Shown: positions 4,827 to 10,906, counted from the stretch's first letter. The stretch: 40,463 nt of DNA from a virus (IMGVR_UViG_3300031669_000085:1-40463); one strand, 5' to 3'. The notes: generated by a model not told the origin, from the sequence alone. Translations and numbers: made by a program.

Positions 4827-5066
4827 ATGTCGAGATCGCGAAAGAAGAATCCTGCCGGGGGAATCGCAAAAGCCCGATCGGATAAGTGGCACAAAAGCCA
4901 TACGTCACGAGTGACAAGACATCGGAACAAGCTTAGGATACGGGCGGAAAAAGAAGTGCTGGCTCTCCCGCATGAACTGGTGAATCAATTCTCCAGCCCA
5001 AAGGATGGCCACATGTGGTATGGATGGGAAACCGTTAAACGGTATCCCGGCTTGATCAGAAAGTAG
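4827..5066 (+). CDS. Small basic protein of unknown function
   Basis: 79 residues; ATG 4827 preceded by GAAAGGA at a good distance. The N-terminus is strongly basic (SRSRKKNPAGG...) with further Arg/Lys clusters; the C-terminal part has MWYGWETVKRYPGL. The N-terminus recalls phage proteins that resemble nucleic-acid-binding tails, but no family is recognised. It fills the gap between tRNA-Ser(GGA) and tRNA-Gly(CCC), and its stop shares its last base with the tRNA. The frame also reads upstream through the tRNA, but that part is an artefact. Confidence 0.7.
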   Translation: MSRSRKKNPAGGIAKARSDKWHKSHTSRVTRHRNKLRIRAEKEVLALPHELVNQFSSPKDGHMWYGWETVKRYPGLIRK

Positions 5067-5139
5067 CGGGTATAGCACATTGGTAGTGCGCTAGTTTCCC
5101 AAGCTAGACAGACGGGTTCGATTCCCGTTACCCGCTCCA
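5066..5139 (+). tRNA. tRNA-Gly (CCC)
   Basis: GCGGGTA/TACCCGC acceptor, anticodon arm CTAGT-TTCCCAA-GCTAG, T73, CCA. Confidence 0.94.
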
Positions 5140-5152
5140 GAAAGGATTGGTT

Positions 5153-5434
5153 GTGGATAGACGAGCCGAGGTTGAGGCGATCCTCGAAGTCATCGATGAC
5201 GATGAAGCGATCTTCTTCGATGGATTCGACGATGCAATCATCGGAATTGGAGCGCAGCAACACAAAGGCCCGTACGTCATCTACGACCGTGAGAAGTGCA
5301 TACAGATCTTGATGGACCGAGACGGAATGCCACACGAAGACGCAGAAGAGTTCTTCAGTTTCAACACTGAGGGGTGTTGGGCTGGAGATCGTACTCCGAT
5401 AATCGTGAGTCGTGTCGAAGATATGCGGATGTAG
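5153..5434 (+). CDS. Conserved phage protein of unknown function
   Basis: 93 residues from GTG 5153, which lies 6 nt after AAAGGA; a TTG at 5147 would leave no spacing. The C-terminal pattern (VIYDREKCIQILMDRDGM...EEFFSFNTEGCWAGDRTP) is a recognisable motif of a small protein common in large tailed phages, with no known function. The N-terminus is acidic. The final 10 bases overlap tRNA-Gly(GCC), so translation and tRNA processing of one transcript must compete. The family match is by motif memory. Confidence 0.8.
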   Translation: MDRRAEVEAILEVIDDDEAIFFDGFDDAIIGIGAQQHKGPYVIYDREKCIQILMDRDGMPHEDAEEFFSFNTEGCWAGDRTPIIVSRVEDMRM

Positions 5435-5499
5435 CTGAGTGGTACAGCGCGACCTTGCCAAGGTCGAGATCGTGGGTTCGAATCCCATCATCCGCTCCA
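5425..5499 (+). tRNA. tRNA-Gly (GCC), copy 1
   Basis: GCGGATG/CATCCGC acceptor, anticodon arm CGACC-TTGCCAA-GGTCG, T73, CCA. The 5' end overlaps the preceding gene by 10 nt. Confidence 0.94.
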
Positions 5500-5501
5500 T
5501 T

Positions 5502-5575
5502 GCGGAATTGGTGTAGTGGTAGCCCACGACCTTGCCATGGTCGAAGCACCGGTTCGATTCCGGTATTCCGCTCCA
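5502..5575 (+). tRNA. tRNA-Gly (GCC), copy 2
   Basis: GCGGAAT/ATTCCGC acceptor, anticodon loop TTGCCAT, T-arm CCGG-TTCGATT-CCGG, T73, CCA. It is distinct from copy 1 in acceptor and D-arm, so not a recent duplicate. Confidence 0.93.
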
Positions 5576-5621
5576 CAGGAAGTGAGGCGCGGAGATAGCT
5601 GCCATCGTCTGTGCCGCAATC

Positions 5622-5813
5622 ATGGCGATCTTCGTTATCGCTACGGCAACTGGCCGGTACCTCGAAAGACGGAACCGACCACATTGCCCAACTCACCAAA
5701 TACCAATGGTAGTATTCGACAGTGCTAAAAGAGAGTACGTCTGCACCGCTAATGGATGTACATGGTGTGCAGATGTTGGCGACGATGGTTCCGTACAGTT
5801 CTTTCGCACATAG
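5622..5813 (+). CDS. Small putative membrane or zinc-binding protein
   Basis: 63 residues from ATG 5622. A hydrophobic stretch (MAIFVIATATG) is followed by a basic turn and a likely zinc knuckle: HCPTH...PM...YVC...NGC, a CxxH...C...C pattern frequent in small phage proteins. In-frame codons upstream of ATG (back to about 5588) extend the hydrophobic helix but offer no standard start; there is no good ribosome site at 5622, while AGGAAGTGAGG lies at 5578-5588. The true start may be non-standard. The stop overlaps tRNA-Val(TAC) by two bases. Confidence 0.6.
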   Translation: MAIFVIATATGRYLERRNRPHCPTHQIPMVVFDSAKREYVCTANGCTWCADVGDDGSVQFFRT

Positions 5814-5888
5814 GCGCGTAACTCAATTGGCTAGAGTGCCAGTCCTACAAACTGGATGTTCCCGGTTCGAGTCCGGGCGTGCCTACCA
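5812..5888 (+). tRNA. tRNA-Val (TAC)
   Basis: AGGCGCG/CGTGCCT acceptor, anticodon arm CCAGT-CCTACAA-ACTGG, T-arm CCCGG-TTCGAGT-CCGGG, A73, CCA. Confidence 0.94.
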
Positions 5889-5889
5889 T

Positions 5890-5966
5890 ACGCCGGTAGC
5901 TTAGATGGCTAAAGCGCTAGCGTCACAAGCTAGAGATCGGTGGTTCGAGTCCACCTCGGCGTACCA
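5890..5966 (+). tRNA. tRNA-Val (CAC)
   Basis: ACGCCGG/TCGGCGT acceptor, anticodon arm CTAGC-GTCACAA-GCTAG, T-arm GGTGG-TTCGAGT-CCACC, A73, CCA. Confidence 0.94.
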
Positions 5967-5969
5967 AAT

Positions 5970-5998
5970 TTGACCCTGCCAAGCTTCCCATATATAGT
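5970..5998 (+). promoter_or_regulatory. Promoter for tmRNA (CCTGC-type family)
   Basis: TTGACC (5970-5975), 17-nt spacer, TATAGT (5993-5998). The spacer CCTGCCAAGCTTC aligns with promoters at 8641, 11031, 12674 and 18206. CCTGCC/GGCAGG forms an inverted repeat around the -10. Predicted start is about 17 nt before the mature tmRNA. Confidence 0.75.
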
Positions 5999-6021
5999 AG
6001 GCAGGTTAACGACGAAAGGAT

Positions 6022-6437
6022 GGGGCTGAACTGGTATCGACCATGCTGTGGAAGACTGATGCTGCGTGTCGCGGACTCGCTGGCCGCGTTAACAAGCGAG
6101 AACACATTTAGCTGCCAACGCTATCAATAGCGTCGAGGACTTGGAAGCTCTCTGGGCCAACGCACCGGCTCCGGTTGAGGCTCCGGCCCTCTCCCTCGCC
6201 TAGCCAGCGCAGGGATAACCCCGCCTCGTAGTGTGTTCGGACTACGAGGAAGGCTTTACGAACTGCGTGCTGACGTGGTTGACCCGGTCAGCGCCGAGGA
6301 TACAACAGGAGTCAATAGGCTGCGGGAAGAGTTGCTGGTTCCCGGCTCGTAGCTGAGAATCTGATAGGAATCAGACACACACGTAGATGCTCAGACGGAA
6401 ACACATTGGGACCGGGGTTCGATTCCCCGCAGCTCCA
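6022..6437 (+). ncRNA. ssrA: tmRNA (3' end displaced by an insertion)
   Basis: 5' GGGGCTG pairs with 3' CAGCTCC; the 3' end has a T-arm with GGTTCGATTCC. The tag frame starts at GCT 6111 or GCC 6114, reads (A)ANAINSVEDL... and ends in PALSLA at TAG 6201, about 29-30 residues, much longer than typical bacterial tags and of the size known in actinophage tmRNAs. Downstream pseudoknot-like GC repeats are visible. It releases stalled ribosomes and tags products for proteolysis. After the discriminator the genomic sequence is AAT, not CCA; the CCA-bearing end is found after the next gene at 7146-7148. CCA can be added by the host enzyme, so function may persist. Confidence 0.9.
6421..6437 (+). repeat. 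17-bp direct repeat, left copy (tmRNA 3' end)
   Basis: GATTCCCCGCAGCTCCA, the T-arm/acceptor end of tmRNA, repeated exactly at 7129-7145. The two copies flank the Vsr-like endonuclease gene. Confidence 0.9.
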
Positions 6438-6455
6438 AATATATCCACATGTTCA

Positions 6456-6499
6456 TTGACATACCAACTCCACTAGTGTAGATTGCCACTAGAGGAGGT
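6456..6499 (+). promoter_or_regulatory. Promoter inside an inverted repeat, upstream of Vsr-like endonuclease
   Basis: TTGACA (6456-6461), 17-nt spacer, TAGATT (6479-6484). Arms CTCCACTAGTG (6468-6478) and CACTAGAGGAG (6487-6497) match except for one base and cover the ribosome site AGGAGG. This is the same architecture as at 115 and 1912, although this protein has no obvious helix-turn-helix. Confidence 0.65.
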
Positions 6500-6506
6500 C
6501 TGAACT

Positions 6507-7130
6507 GTGGTGACGATAAGGTGTGCTGTTTGTGGCGCGGAAAAGGAGATTCCAAAGAAGGAGTGTGACCGTCAGAACCGTCGCGGGCGGTCACACTTCT
6601 TCTGCGGTAGATCCTGCGCGGCAGTCGCGCGAAACGCACCGAGGAGGGTGCAAGACGTACAGAAAACGTGTCCTTGGTGTGGGAAGACGTTTGAGTCTAC
6701 CACAAAAGCCAAGGCTGCTTCGTACTGTTCGCGTTCGTGCGCGTCGAAATCGTCGGTAACGGTCGCACGTCGAAACTGCGCGCGTAAGATTGGCAAACTG
6801 CACGCAACGAATTTAACTTATACAATTGAGCAGACTGCGAACGGACTTAGAAAACGAGAAGGGTGGAAGTACGTCAGACTTGCGACATTTCTTCTTGGGA
6901 AGGGTGTTCGGCATCAATTTGAATATCCGCTCGAACATTGGGTATTCGATTTGGCCTTATTCGACACGAAAACGCTGATTGAGTTCGATGGTCCGTATCA
7001 TAACACAACTCGACAGCGCGACGAGGATAGCCAAAAAACTGGAGATGCGAGAAAGTGCGGGTGGCAGGTAATCAGAGTTTCAACGTCTGTCGGAGTCATT
7101 GATCCGACAGTGTTGAAGCCTTTTGTATGA
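6507..7130 (+). CDS. Vsr/DUF559-like homing endonuclease inserted in tmRNA
   Basis: 207 residues from GTG 6507, 7 nt after AGGAGGT. Two zinc fingers come first (CAVCGAEK...FFCGRSC and CPWCGKTF...YCSRSC), then a PD-(D/E)xK nuclease of the Vsr type: FDLALFDTKTLIEFDGPYHN...RDEDSQKTGDARKCGWQVIRV, with the catalytic Asp/Glu/His visible. Homing enzymes of this group (I-Bth0305I type) are known in phages. The stop codon is created by the T-G-A at the start of the right 17-bp repeat. Insertion into tmRNA is read directly from the repeats; cleavage of the empty site is inference. Confidence 0.85.
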   Translation: MVTIRCAVCGAEKEIPKKECDRQNRRGRSHFFCGRSCAAVARNAPRRVQDVQKTCPWCGKTFESTTKAKAASYCSRSCASKSSVTVARRNCARKIGKLHATNLTYTIEQTANGLRKREGWKYVRLATFLLGKGVRHQFEYPLEHWVFDLALFDTKTLIEFDGPYHNTTRQRDEDSQKTGDARKCGWQVIRVSTSVGVIDPTVLKPFV

Positions 7131-7145
7131 TTCCCCGCAGCTCCA
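7129..7145 (+). repeat. 17-bp direct repeat, right copy
   Basis: Exact copy of 6421-6437. It is followed by CCA at 7146-7148, so this copy has the natural tRNA-like terminus while the left copy does not. Confidence 0.9.
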
Positions 7146-7160
7146 CCACTTGGAGATCAC

Positions 7161-7394
7161 ATGGACGACGAATTGAAAGTGCTCCATGATTACGAGATTG
7201 CGAAGCTTCAGCGTGCTATTAGGGATGGCCACATTCAGAGAGCAACGGTTCTCTTGTGGGATGACTACGAGATCGTCGACATCAAAGTCGGAATAAATCC
7301 CGCGATGCCATTCGATTCGATAAAGTTCGACTTTCTACTCAGGATCGACGATGACGATGATCGCCTGAAGTTGAGTGACTTTGATTTCGAATGA
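7161..7394 (+). CDS. Acidic small protein of unknown function
   Basis: 77 residues, ATG 7161, with GGAG 9 nt upstream. A predicted helix (DELKVLHDYEIAKLQRAIRDG) is followed by beta-rich sequence and a very acidic tail (LRIDDDDDRLKLSDFDFE). No family is recognised. It directly follows the tmRNA terminus and precedes tRNA-Pro; as it starts after the original end of tmRNA, it probably predates the insertion. Confidence 0.7.
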   Translation: MDDELKVLHDYEIAKLQRAIRDGHIQRATVLLWDDYEIVDIKVGINPAMPFDSIKFDFLLRIDDDDDRLKLSDFDFE

Positions 7395-7436
7395 ACGGTG
7401 TGTGGATGGAGTTGGTGCAAAAGCAATGGAACTAAT

Positions 7437-7515
7437 CGGACGCTCGCCTAACTTGGTTATGGCACCACGTTTGGGACGTGGAACAATCCCGGTTCAAATC
7501 CGGGGCGTCCGACCA
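7437..7515 (+). tRNA. tRNA-Pro (TGG)
   Basis: CGGACGC/GCGTCCG acceptor with the C1-G72 pair typical of Pro, anticodon arm CCACG-TTTGGGA-CGTGG, T-loop TTCAAAT, A73, CCA. Confidence 0.93.
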
Positions 7516-7530
7516 CCATTTAGATGGAGC

Positions 7531-7565
7531 AGGGGTCGCTGGTTCGAATTCAGTCATTCCGACCA
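7531..7565 (+). pseudogene. tRNA 3'-half fragment
   Basis: T-arm GCTGG-TTCGAAT-TCAGT, acceptor strand CATTCCG, A73 and CCA. No matching 5' strand (CGGAATG) was found. A Pro-like G72 suggests a lost second Pro tRNA. Confidence 0.65.
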
Positions 7566-7950
7566 CGTACAACGACGTATCACATAGATGGGAAGTTGCC
7601 GGGGACGACTGCTTAAGCGCGTTGGGAGGGTGGCCACCTTCCCTCTCGCAGGGCGGCGGTCCGAGCTAAAATGGGATCTAGATGACACCGGCTATAGCCC
7701 TCTTCCCGCCACGAACAACGGCGTATCTTATAGAGCGACTCACGGGGTCGGAGGGTCCACCCGAGGAAGAGCGCAGGGCCACGGATTATTGTTCGTTGGA
7801 AGCCCGCGAAAGCCCAGACCCTCCATTGCTTTCAAGGTGACCAGTGTGACCGCTGGGTGAACTTGGGAAACGGCGGATATGGATCTTGGGGTCTTCCCCG
7901 CCCGGAGCTTGCCAATGCTTGGAGGGTACGCTCTGTCGATCCCACGACAG
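7566..7950 (+). ncRNA. Gene-free, highly structured stretch; candidate large ncRNA(s)
   Basis: No credible coding frame. Two units start with a related run (CAACGACGTATC at 7570 and CAACGGCGTATC at about 7718, each followed by ATAGA). Unit 1 is closed by GGGAAG/CTTCCC with GCCGG/CCGGC inside and a palindromic hairpin GGGAGGGTGG/CCACCTTCCC. Unit 2 has GGAGGGTC/GACCCTCC, ACCAG/CTGGGT, GGCGG/CCGCC and a final CTGTCG/CGACAG hairpin at 7933-7950. It is not recognised as RNase P, GOLLD or a group I intron. Confidence 0.5.
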
Positions 7951-7988
7951 TCTATAGCTCAGTTTGGTAGAGCGCCCGAGCTTTTGAG
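7948..7988 (+). pseudogene. tRNA-Lys-like 5' half, cut after the anticodon loop
   Basis: CAGTCTA-TA, D-arm GCTC-AGTTTGGTA-GAGC, anticodon strand CCGAG and loop CTTTTGA (TTT), then the cloverleaf stops. The break point matches that of the split tRNA-Cys at 3333. An intact tRNA-Lys(TTT) lies at 10897 next to an HNH gene. Confidence 0.6.
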
Positions 7989-8040
7989 ATACGGATCTTT
8001 GAATAGTGGAAACGGGAAACGAAAAACTCGACGATAGGAA

Positions 8041-8116
8041 GCGGGTGTAGCTCAGCCGGTAGAGCACGTCCTTGGTAAGGACGAGGTCATGGGTTCGAAT
8101 CCCATCACCCGCTCCA
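8041..8116 (+). tRNA. tRNA-Thr (GGT)
   Basis: GCGGGTG/CACCCGC acceptor, anticodon arm CGTCC-TTGGTAA-GGACG, T-loop TTCGAAT, T73, CCA. Confidence 0.95.
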
Positions 8117-8170
8117 TATTTTACTAGAAGAGGTCCGACGTGTTCGATATGCTGAAGGAAAGAGTTCGTA

Positions 8171-8244
8171 GCCGATATCGTATAGTGGCATTACGTCTCT
8201 CTCGTAAGGAGAAAACGCGGGTTCGATTCCTGCTATCGGCTCCA
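8171..8244 (+). tRNA. tRNA-Thr (CGT)
   Basis: GCCGATA/TATCGGC acceptor, anticodon arm TCTCT-CTCGTAA-GGAGA, T73, CCA. Confidence 0.94.
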
Positions 8245-8258
8245 TGAAAGGATCGTGA

Positions 8259-8471
8259 ATGTCGGTCCATCGATTCGTGCAAACGACTCTCGATGGAGTA
8301 TGCGGAGGAAGCTACGGAATTCGTACCCCCATCGCGAAGAAGGATTTGAAAGTAGGCGATGTCGTGGAAATCGACTACGGAAAGAAGCTCCGAGCCGGTT
8401 ACCGCGACGCCACGATCGCCAAGATCGACGACGAGTTCCGCAACATCGAGTTGGAACTAGTCAAGAAGTAA
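8259..8471 (+). CDS. Small protein of unknown function
   Basis: 70 residues, ATG 8259 placed 6 nt after AAAGGA. The middle reads KKDLKVGDVVEIDYGKKLRAGYRDATIAKID, a beta-rich SH3-like or ribosome-associated-like pattern, but no family is named with confidence. It sits alone between tRNA-Thr(CGT) and a tRNA fragment. Codon use looks like its neighbours. Confidence 0.72.
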   Translation: MSVHRFVQTTLDGVCGGSYGIRTPIAKKDLKVGDVVEIDYGKKLRAGYRDATIAKIDDEFRNIELELVKK

Positions 8472-8474
8472 CGA

Positions 8475-8526
8475 CAGGCTATAGCTCAGTTTGGTAGAGC
8501 GCCTGCTTCGCAGGAGGAATTTGAGT
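8475..8526 (+). pseudogene. Truncated tRNA fused to the next tRNA
   Basis: CAGGCTA-TA, D-arm GCTC-AGTTTGGTA-GAGC identical to the Lys-like fragment at 7948, then CCTGC-TTC-GCAGG with a collapsed anticodon loop. A T-loop-like TTTGAGT follows, and the sequence passes directly into tRNA-Pro. It lacks T-stem and acceptor 3' strand; a deletion relic. Confidence 0.6.
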
Positions 8527-8605
8527 CGGGGCGTAGCTCAGTTTGGTAGAGCGCTGCGTTCGGGACGCAGAGGTTTCGCTGGTTCAAATCCAGTCGCCCC
8601 GACCA
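8527..8605 (+). tRNA. tRNA-Pro (CGG)
   Basis: CGGGGCG/CGCCCCG acceptor with C1-G72, anticodon arm CTGCG-TTCGGGA-CGCAG, T-arm GCTGG-TTCAAAT-CCAGT, A73, CCA. Confidence 0.94.
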
Positions 8606-8640
8606 AAATCAACTGGTCAGAGGATACAGCCTGACCAACT

Positions 8641-8664
8641 ACCCTGCGTACCCTCGCTAATACA
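8641..8664 (+). promoter_or_regulatory. Promoter of the CCTGC-type family, upstream of Nudix gene
   Basis: ACCCTGCGTACCC...CTAATACAG aligns with the promoters at 5970, 11031, 12674 and 18206. A -10-like TAATAC lies at 8657-8662; the -35 is weak. CTAC/GTAG flank it as a short inverted repeat. Confidence 0.5.
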
Positions 8665-8677
8665 GTAGGAGGTATGC

Positions 8678-9130
8678 ATGATGTCATATACGTACGAATA
8701 CGAAATGCCCGCAGTGACGGTCGATGCACTGATCGTCAGACATCGGCCTGCCGATGTCGGTGAGTGGGACGTTGAGATTCTGCTGATCAGGCGGAAGAAT
8801 GAACCATTCAAAGGAATGTGGGCATTTCCCGGAGGATTCGTCGACAAGAACGAGGAGCCGGTTGATGCCTGCGTTCGCGAAGTCAAAGAGGAGACGGGGA
8901 TAGATCTTCCAAACGCAGTGAAGCTGTTCTGGGCTGCTGGTGGAAAGGACCGCGATCCGCGAGGATGGACAATCGCCCTCACGTTCCGTACTGAGGTTCC
9001 GTGGGACATCGAGGCGAAGGCAAGTGACGACGCTATTGAGATTGGGTGGTTCGATATCATGAACCCGCCGCCGATGGCCTTCGATCATCGGAAGACGTTA
9101 TCGGTGAGGCTGGCGAACCACTGGAAATAG
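8678..9130 (+). CDS. Nudix hydrolase
   Basis: 150 residues, ATG 8678 with AGGAGG 5 nt upstream. A complete Nudix box is present at about residues 52-75: GGFVDKNEEPVDACVREVKEETGI fits Gx5Ex7REUxEExGU (listed here as pattern, with REVKEETG the catalytic helix). The N-terminal beta strands (AVTVDALIV...VEILLIRRK) and the WAFPGG before the box are typical. The family hydrolyses nucleoside diphosphates linked to another moiety; phage members act on ADP-ribose, dNTPs or RNA caps, and the substrate here is not evident. Its stop abuts tRNA-Val(GAC). Confidence 0.92.
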   Translation: MMSYTYEYEMPAVTVDALIVRHRPADVGEWDVEILLIRRKNEPFKGMWAFPGGFVDKNEEPVDACVREVKEETGIDLPNAVKLFWAAGGKDRDPRGWTIALTFRTEVPWDIEAKASDDAIEIGWFDIMNPPPMAFDHRKTLSVRLANHWK

Positions 9131-9207
9131 GGGCGCTTAGCTCAGCTGGCTAGAGCACTAGCTCGACAAGCTAGGGGTCGGTGGTTCGAGTCCACTAGCG
9201 CCCACCA
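9131..9207 (+). tRNA. tRNA-Val (GAC) with C33
   Basis: GGGCGCT/AGCGCCC acceptor, D-arm GCTC/GAGC, anticodon arm CTAGC-TCGACAA-GCTAG, T-arm GGTGG/CCACT, A73, CCA. Position 33 is C instead of the near-universal T. Confidence 0.88.
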
Positions 9208-9223
9208 CAAGAAAGGTCGACAG

Positions 9224-9346
9224 ATGGACGTCGACAGAAGTGAATATGGCGTTCCGAAGATTCTGGCAGCACCGAAGGTGGCCCGGCAGTTAAGCATCGT
9301 GGAGCGGGCGGTACTGGCGGGGAGGACTCAATATGACGGGCACTAG
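9224..9346 (+). CDS. Small ORF between tRNAs
   Basis: 40 codons, ATG 9224 with GAAAGG 8 nt upstream. The product MDVDRSEYGVPKILAAPKVA... is slightly basic and unrecognised. It matches the local pattern of short genes that fill tRNA gaps: it starts 17 nt after tRNA-Val and its last 10 bases overlap tRNA-Ile(TAT). It is too short for certainty. Confidence 0.5.
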   Translation: MDVDRSEYGVPKILAAPKVARQLSIVERAVLAGRTQYDGH

Positions 9347-9411
9347 TGTATTGGTAAGCACGGGAGTCTTATACACTCCAAGGCGGGGTTCAACTCCCTG
9401 GTGCCCGACCA
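9337..9411 (+). tRNA. tRNA-Ile (TAT)
   Basis: CGGGCAC/GTGCCCG acceptor, anticodon arm GGAGT-CTTATAC-ACTCC, T-loop TTCAACT, A73, CCA. It reads AUA, a rare codon in most actinobacteria. Confidence 0.92.
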
Positions 9412-9412
9412 C

Positions 9413-9536
9413 GATGATCAGGCTCGCAACAACCGTGTTGTAGTCGGTACTCGACAATGGAAAGTAGGACATCTTCGAGGTCATGAGGTTGCAGGCCGAT
9501 CTTGTCGATGTACAAGCACATGTTCGACCTATCATC
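9413..9536 (+). ncRNA. Structured RNA candidate
   Basis: GATGAT..GG (9413-9422) pairs with CCTATCATC (9528-9536), with an inner CAACA/TGTTG hairpin. CTATCATC can instead pair with GATGATAG about 10 nt downstream (perfect 8 bp), giving two exclusive folds. No coding frame or tRNA parts were found; 9537-9645 holds nothing else recognisable. Confidence 0.35.
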
Positions 9537-9645
9537 AACATCAAGGGATGATAGAAGAGGAGACAGTCACGATGCCGATGAAATTTGCGCGACCGGGACG
9601 GCGATGAGGCGCATGCGTTATGCAGAGGGGAAAAGCTACTAAAAG

Positions 9646-9719
9646 GCCGGTATCGCACAGTGGCTGTGCAGCGCTCTTGTAAGGCGTCCACGGAGGTTCG
9701 ATTCCTCCTACCGGCTCCA
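9646..9719 (+). tRNA. tRNA-Thr (TGT)
   Basis: GCCGGTA/TACCGGC acceptor, anticodon arm GCGCT-CTTGTAA-GGCGT, T-arm GGAGG-TTCGATT-CCTCC, T73, CCA. Confidence 0.94.
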
Positions 9720-9821
9720 GTAATCAGCGCTTCTGAGAGGAGCGAGAATATGATGCGGCTAAACTTGGCTCATTGGGTGTCAGTACAGAACGGGCTGCAA
9801 CAATAGACAGGGATTTGTGGA

Positions 9822-9857
9822 GTCAGATTGTGGGTTCGACTCCCATTCTCGGCTCCA
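9822..9857 (+). pseudogene. tRNA 3'-half fragment
   Basis: T-arm GTGGG-TTCGACT-CCCAT, acceptor strand TCTCGGC, T73 and CCA. No matching GCCGAGA 5' strand stands upstream. It abuts the ribosome site of the next HNH gene, again pairing a tRNA scar with an endonuclease. Confidence 0.65.
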
Positions 9858-9870
9858 AGGAGATACGGCG

Positions 9871-10374
9871 ATGAGGAAGGTTCTGCTGCTGAACGGAAAT
9901 GGTGACGTGCTTACTTTCATCCCATGGACTCGCGCTCTGAGTCTCGTACTGAAGGGCCGAGTCACGGTATACGAGACCTTCGAGGATGAAGTGCGGTCAC
10001 AGTCACGCTCGTTCAAGATCCCGGCAGTGATCGGGCTTCTAAAGATGGTTCCATTCAAGCACGGTGGGAGGGTTACACTGAGCAAGACGAACCTTCTGAT
10101 TCGTGACGGATTTGAGTGTCAGTACTGTCGGAGGGAACTCACGCCGAACACGATCACGGTTGACCACGTTATTCCGGTTAGCCGTGGAGGTGGGCGTGAT
10201 TGGATGAACGTCGTATCGGCATGCAAGCCATGCAACGGAAAGAAGGACAATCGAACTCCCGACGAGGCACACATGCCTCTGCTGAGCAGACCGTGGATTC
10301 CTACCCGAAAGGTAGTGCTCCACGAGCACGCGAAGAGCATGGGTGTCGCGCAGTGGATGCCATACTTCGCATAG
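9871..10374 (+). CDS. HNH endonuclease, McrA-like
   Basis: 167 residues, ATG 9871 with AAGGAG 8 nt upstream. The N-terminal strand-rich region (KVLLLNGNGDVLTFIPWTRALSLVLKG) and the FKIPAVIGLL motif are typical of a widespread bacterial and phage HNH family. The C-terminal core carries the zinc CxxC (CQYC), DHVIPVSRGGGRDW and CKPCNGKKDNRTP, with catalytic DH at about residues 96-97. Members are found both as housekeeping nucleases and in phage packaging; this one is placed in a tRNA array beside a tRNA fragment, suggesting a mobile role. An upstream in-frame Met reads through the tRNA remnant and is not used. Confidence 0.87.
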   Translation: MRKVLLLNGNGDVLTFIPWTRALSLVLKGRVTVYETFEDEVRSQSRSFKIPAVIGLLKMVPFKHGGRVTLSKTNLLIRDGFECQYCRRELTPNTITVDHVIPVSRGGGRDWMNVVSACKPCNGKKDNRTPDEAHMPLLSRPWIPTRKVVLHEHAKSMGVAQWMPYFA

Positions 10375-10382
10375 TGGACAAG

Positions 10383-10435
10383 AATACCGGACTTTTAGTC
10401 TTGACTCTTGATTAAAAGTCCGGTATTCTTCTGAC
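10383..10435 (+). promoter_or_regulatory. Leaderless promoter with 15-bp inverted repeat
   Basis: Perfect arms AATACCGGACTTTTA (10383-10397)/TAAAAGTCCGGTATT (10413-10427). TTGACT (10401-10406), 17-nt spacer, TATTCT (10424-10429). The predicted start coincides with the ATG at 10436, giving a leaderless mRNA. The same hairpin lies just after the upstream stop codon and could end that transcript. Confidence 0.65.
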
Positions 10436-10906
10436 ATGGCAAGAAACGACAAACAATGCGTCTTGTGCAGACGCTGGAAGAACCGAAGCGAGTTCAACAA
10501 ACGAAAACGCAGTCGTGACGGTCTGCAGAACGTTTGTCGAATATGCAATGCTGAAAGGTCACGAAGGTACTATCGAGAGAATCACGAGAAGCATCTGCGC
10601 GATACGATTGACCGCAATAGGAGGTACGGAAAAGAGCTTCGTCGTCGAGTAGACGCCGTCAAGCGCGTCAACGGATGCGTCTTTTGTAGTGAACGGGAGC
10701 CGGTGGCTCTTGATTTTCATCATCGCGGCGACAAAGAAGACTGCATTGCCACGATGATCGCGCACAGACGTTCGTGGAAAAGATCAGTCGCCGAGATTCT
10801 GAAATGCGTTGTCGTGTGCGCGTCGTGCCATAGAAAAGTAACGGCTGGTATACTGCAGATACCGAAAGGATCTGGATGCCAGATACCGAATGATCTGGGG
10901 GTATAA
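10436..10906 (+). CDS. HNH endonuclease next to tRNA-Lys
   Basis: 156 residues, same family as 3394-3861. N-terminal finger CVLCRRWKNRSEF...CRICN, basic helix, then HNH core CVFCSE, LDFHHRGD, CASCHRK. There is no ribosome site; the start fits a leaderless transcript. The last 10 bases overlap tRNA-Lys(TTT), as the paralogue overlaps tRNA-Cys. It is probably a mobile endonuclease-tRNA unit. Catalytic residues look intact. Confidence 0.86.
   Translation: MARNDKQCVLCRRWKNRSEFNKRKRSRDGLQNVCRICNAERSRRYYRENHEKHLRDTIDRNRRYGKELRRRVDAVKRVNGCVFCSEREPVALDFHHRGDKEDCIATMIAHRRSWKRSVAEILKCVVVCASCHRKVTAGILQIPKGSGCQIPNDLGV

Noticed and set aside
7566-7950. RNase P RNA, GOLLD RNA or group I intron
   Set aside because: Conserved landmarks of these RNAs could not be found by eye; kept only as an unclassified structured region.
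8150-8246. Short ORF starting GTG near 8150 and reading through tRNA-Thr(CGT)
   Set aside because: Almost all of it is tRNA sequence; no independent coding evidence.
9750-9806. 18-codon ORF with GAGGAG upstream
   Set aside because: It has a plausible ribosome site but is too short and unrecognised; could be a remnant of a displaced gene.
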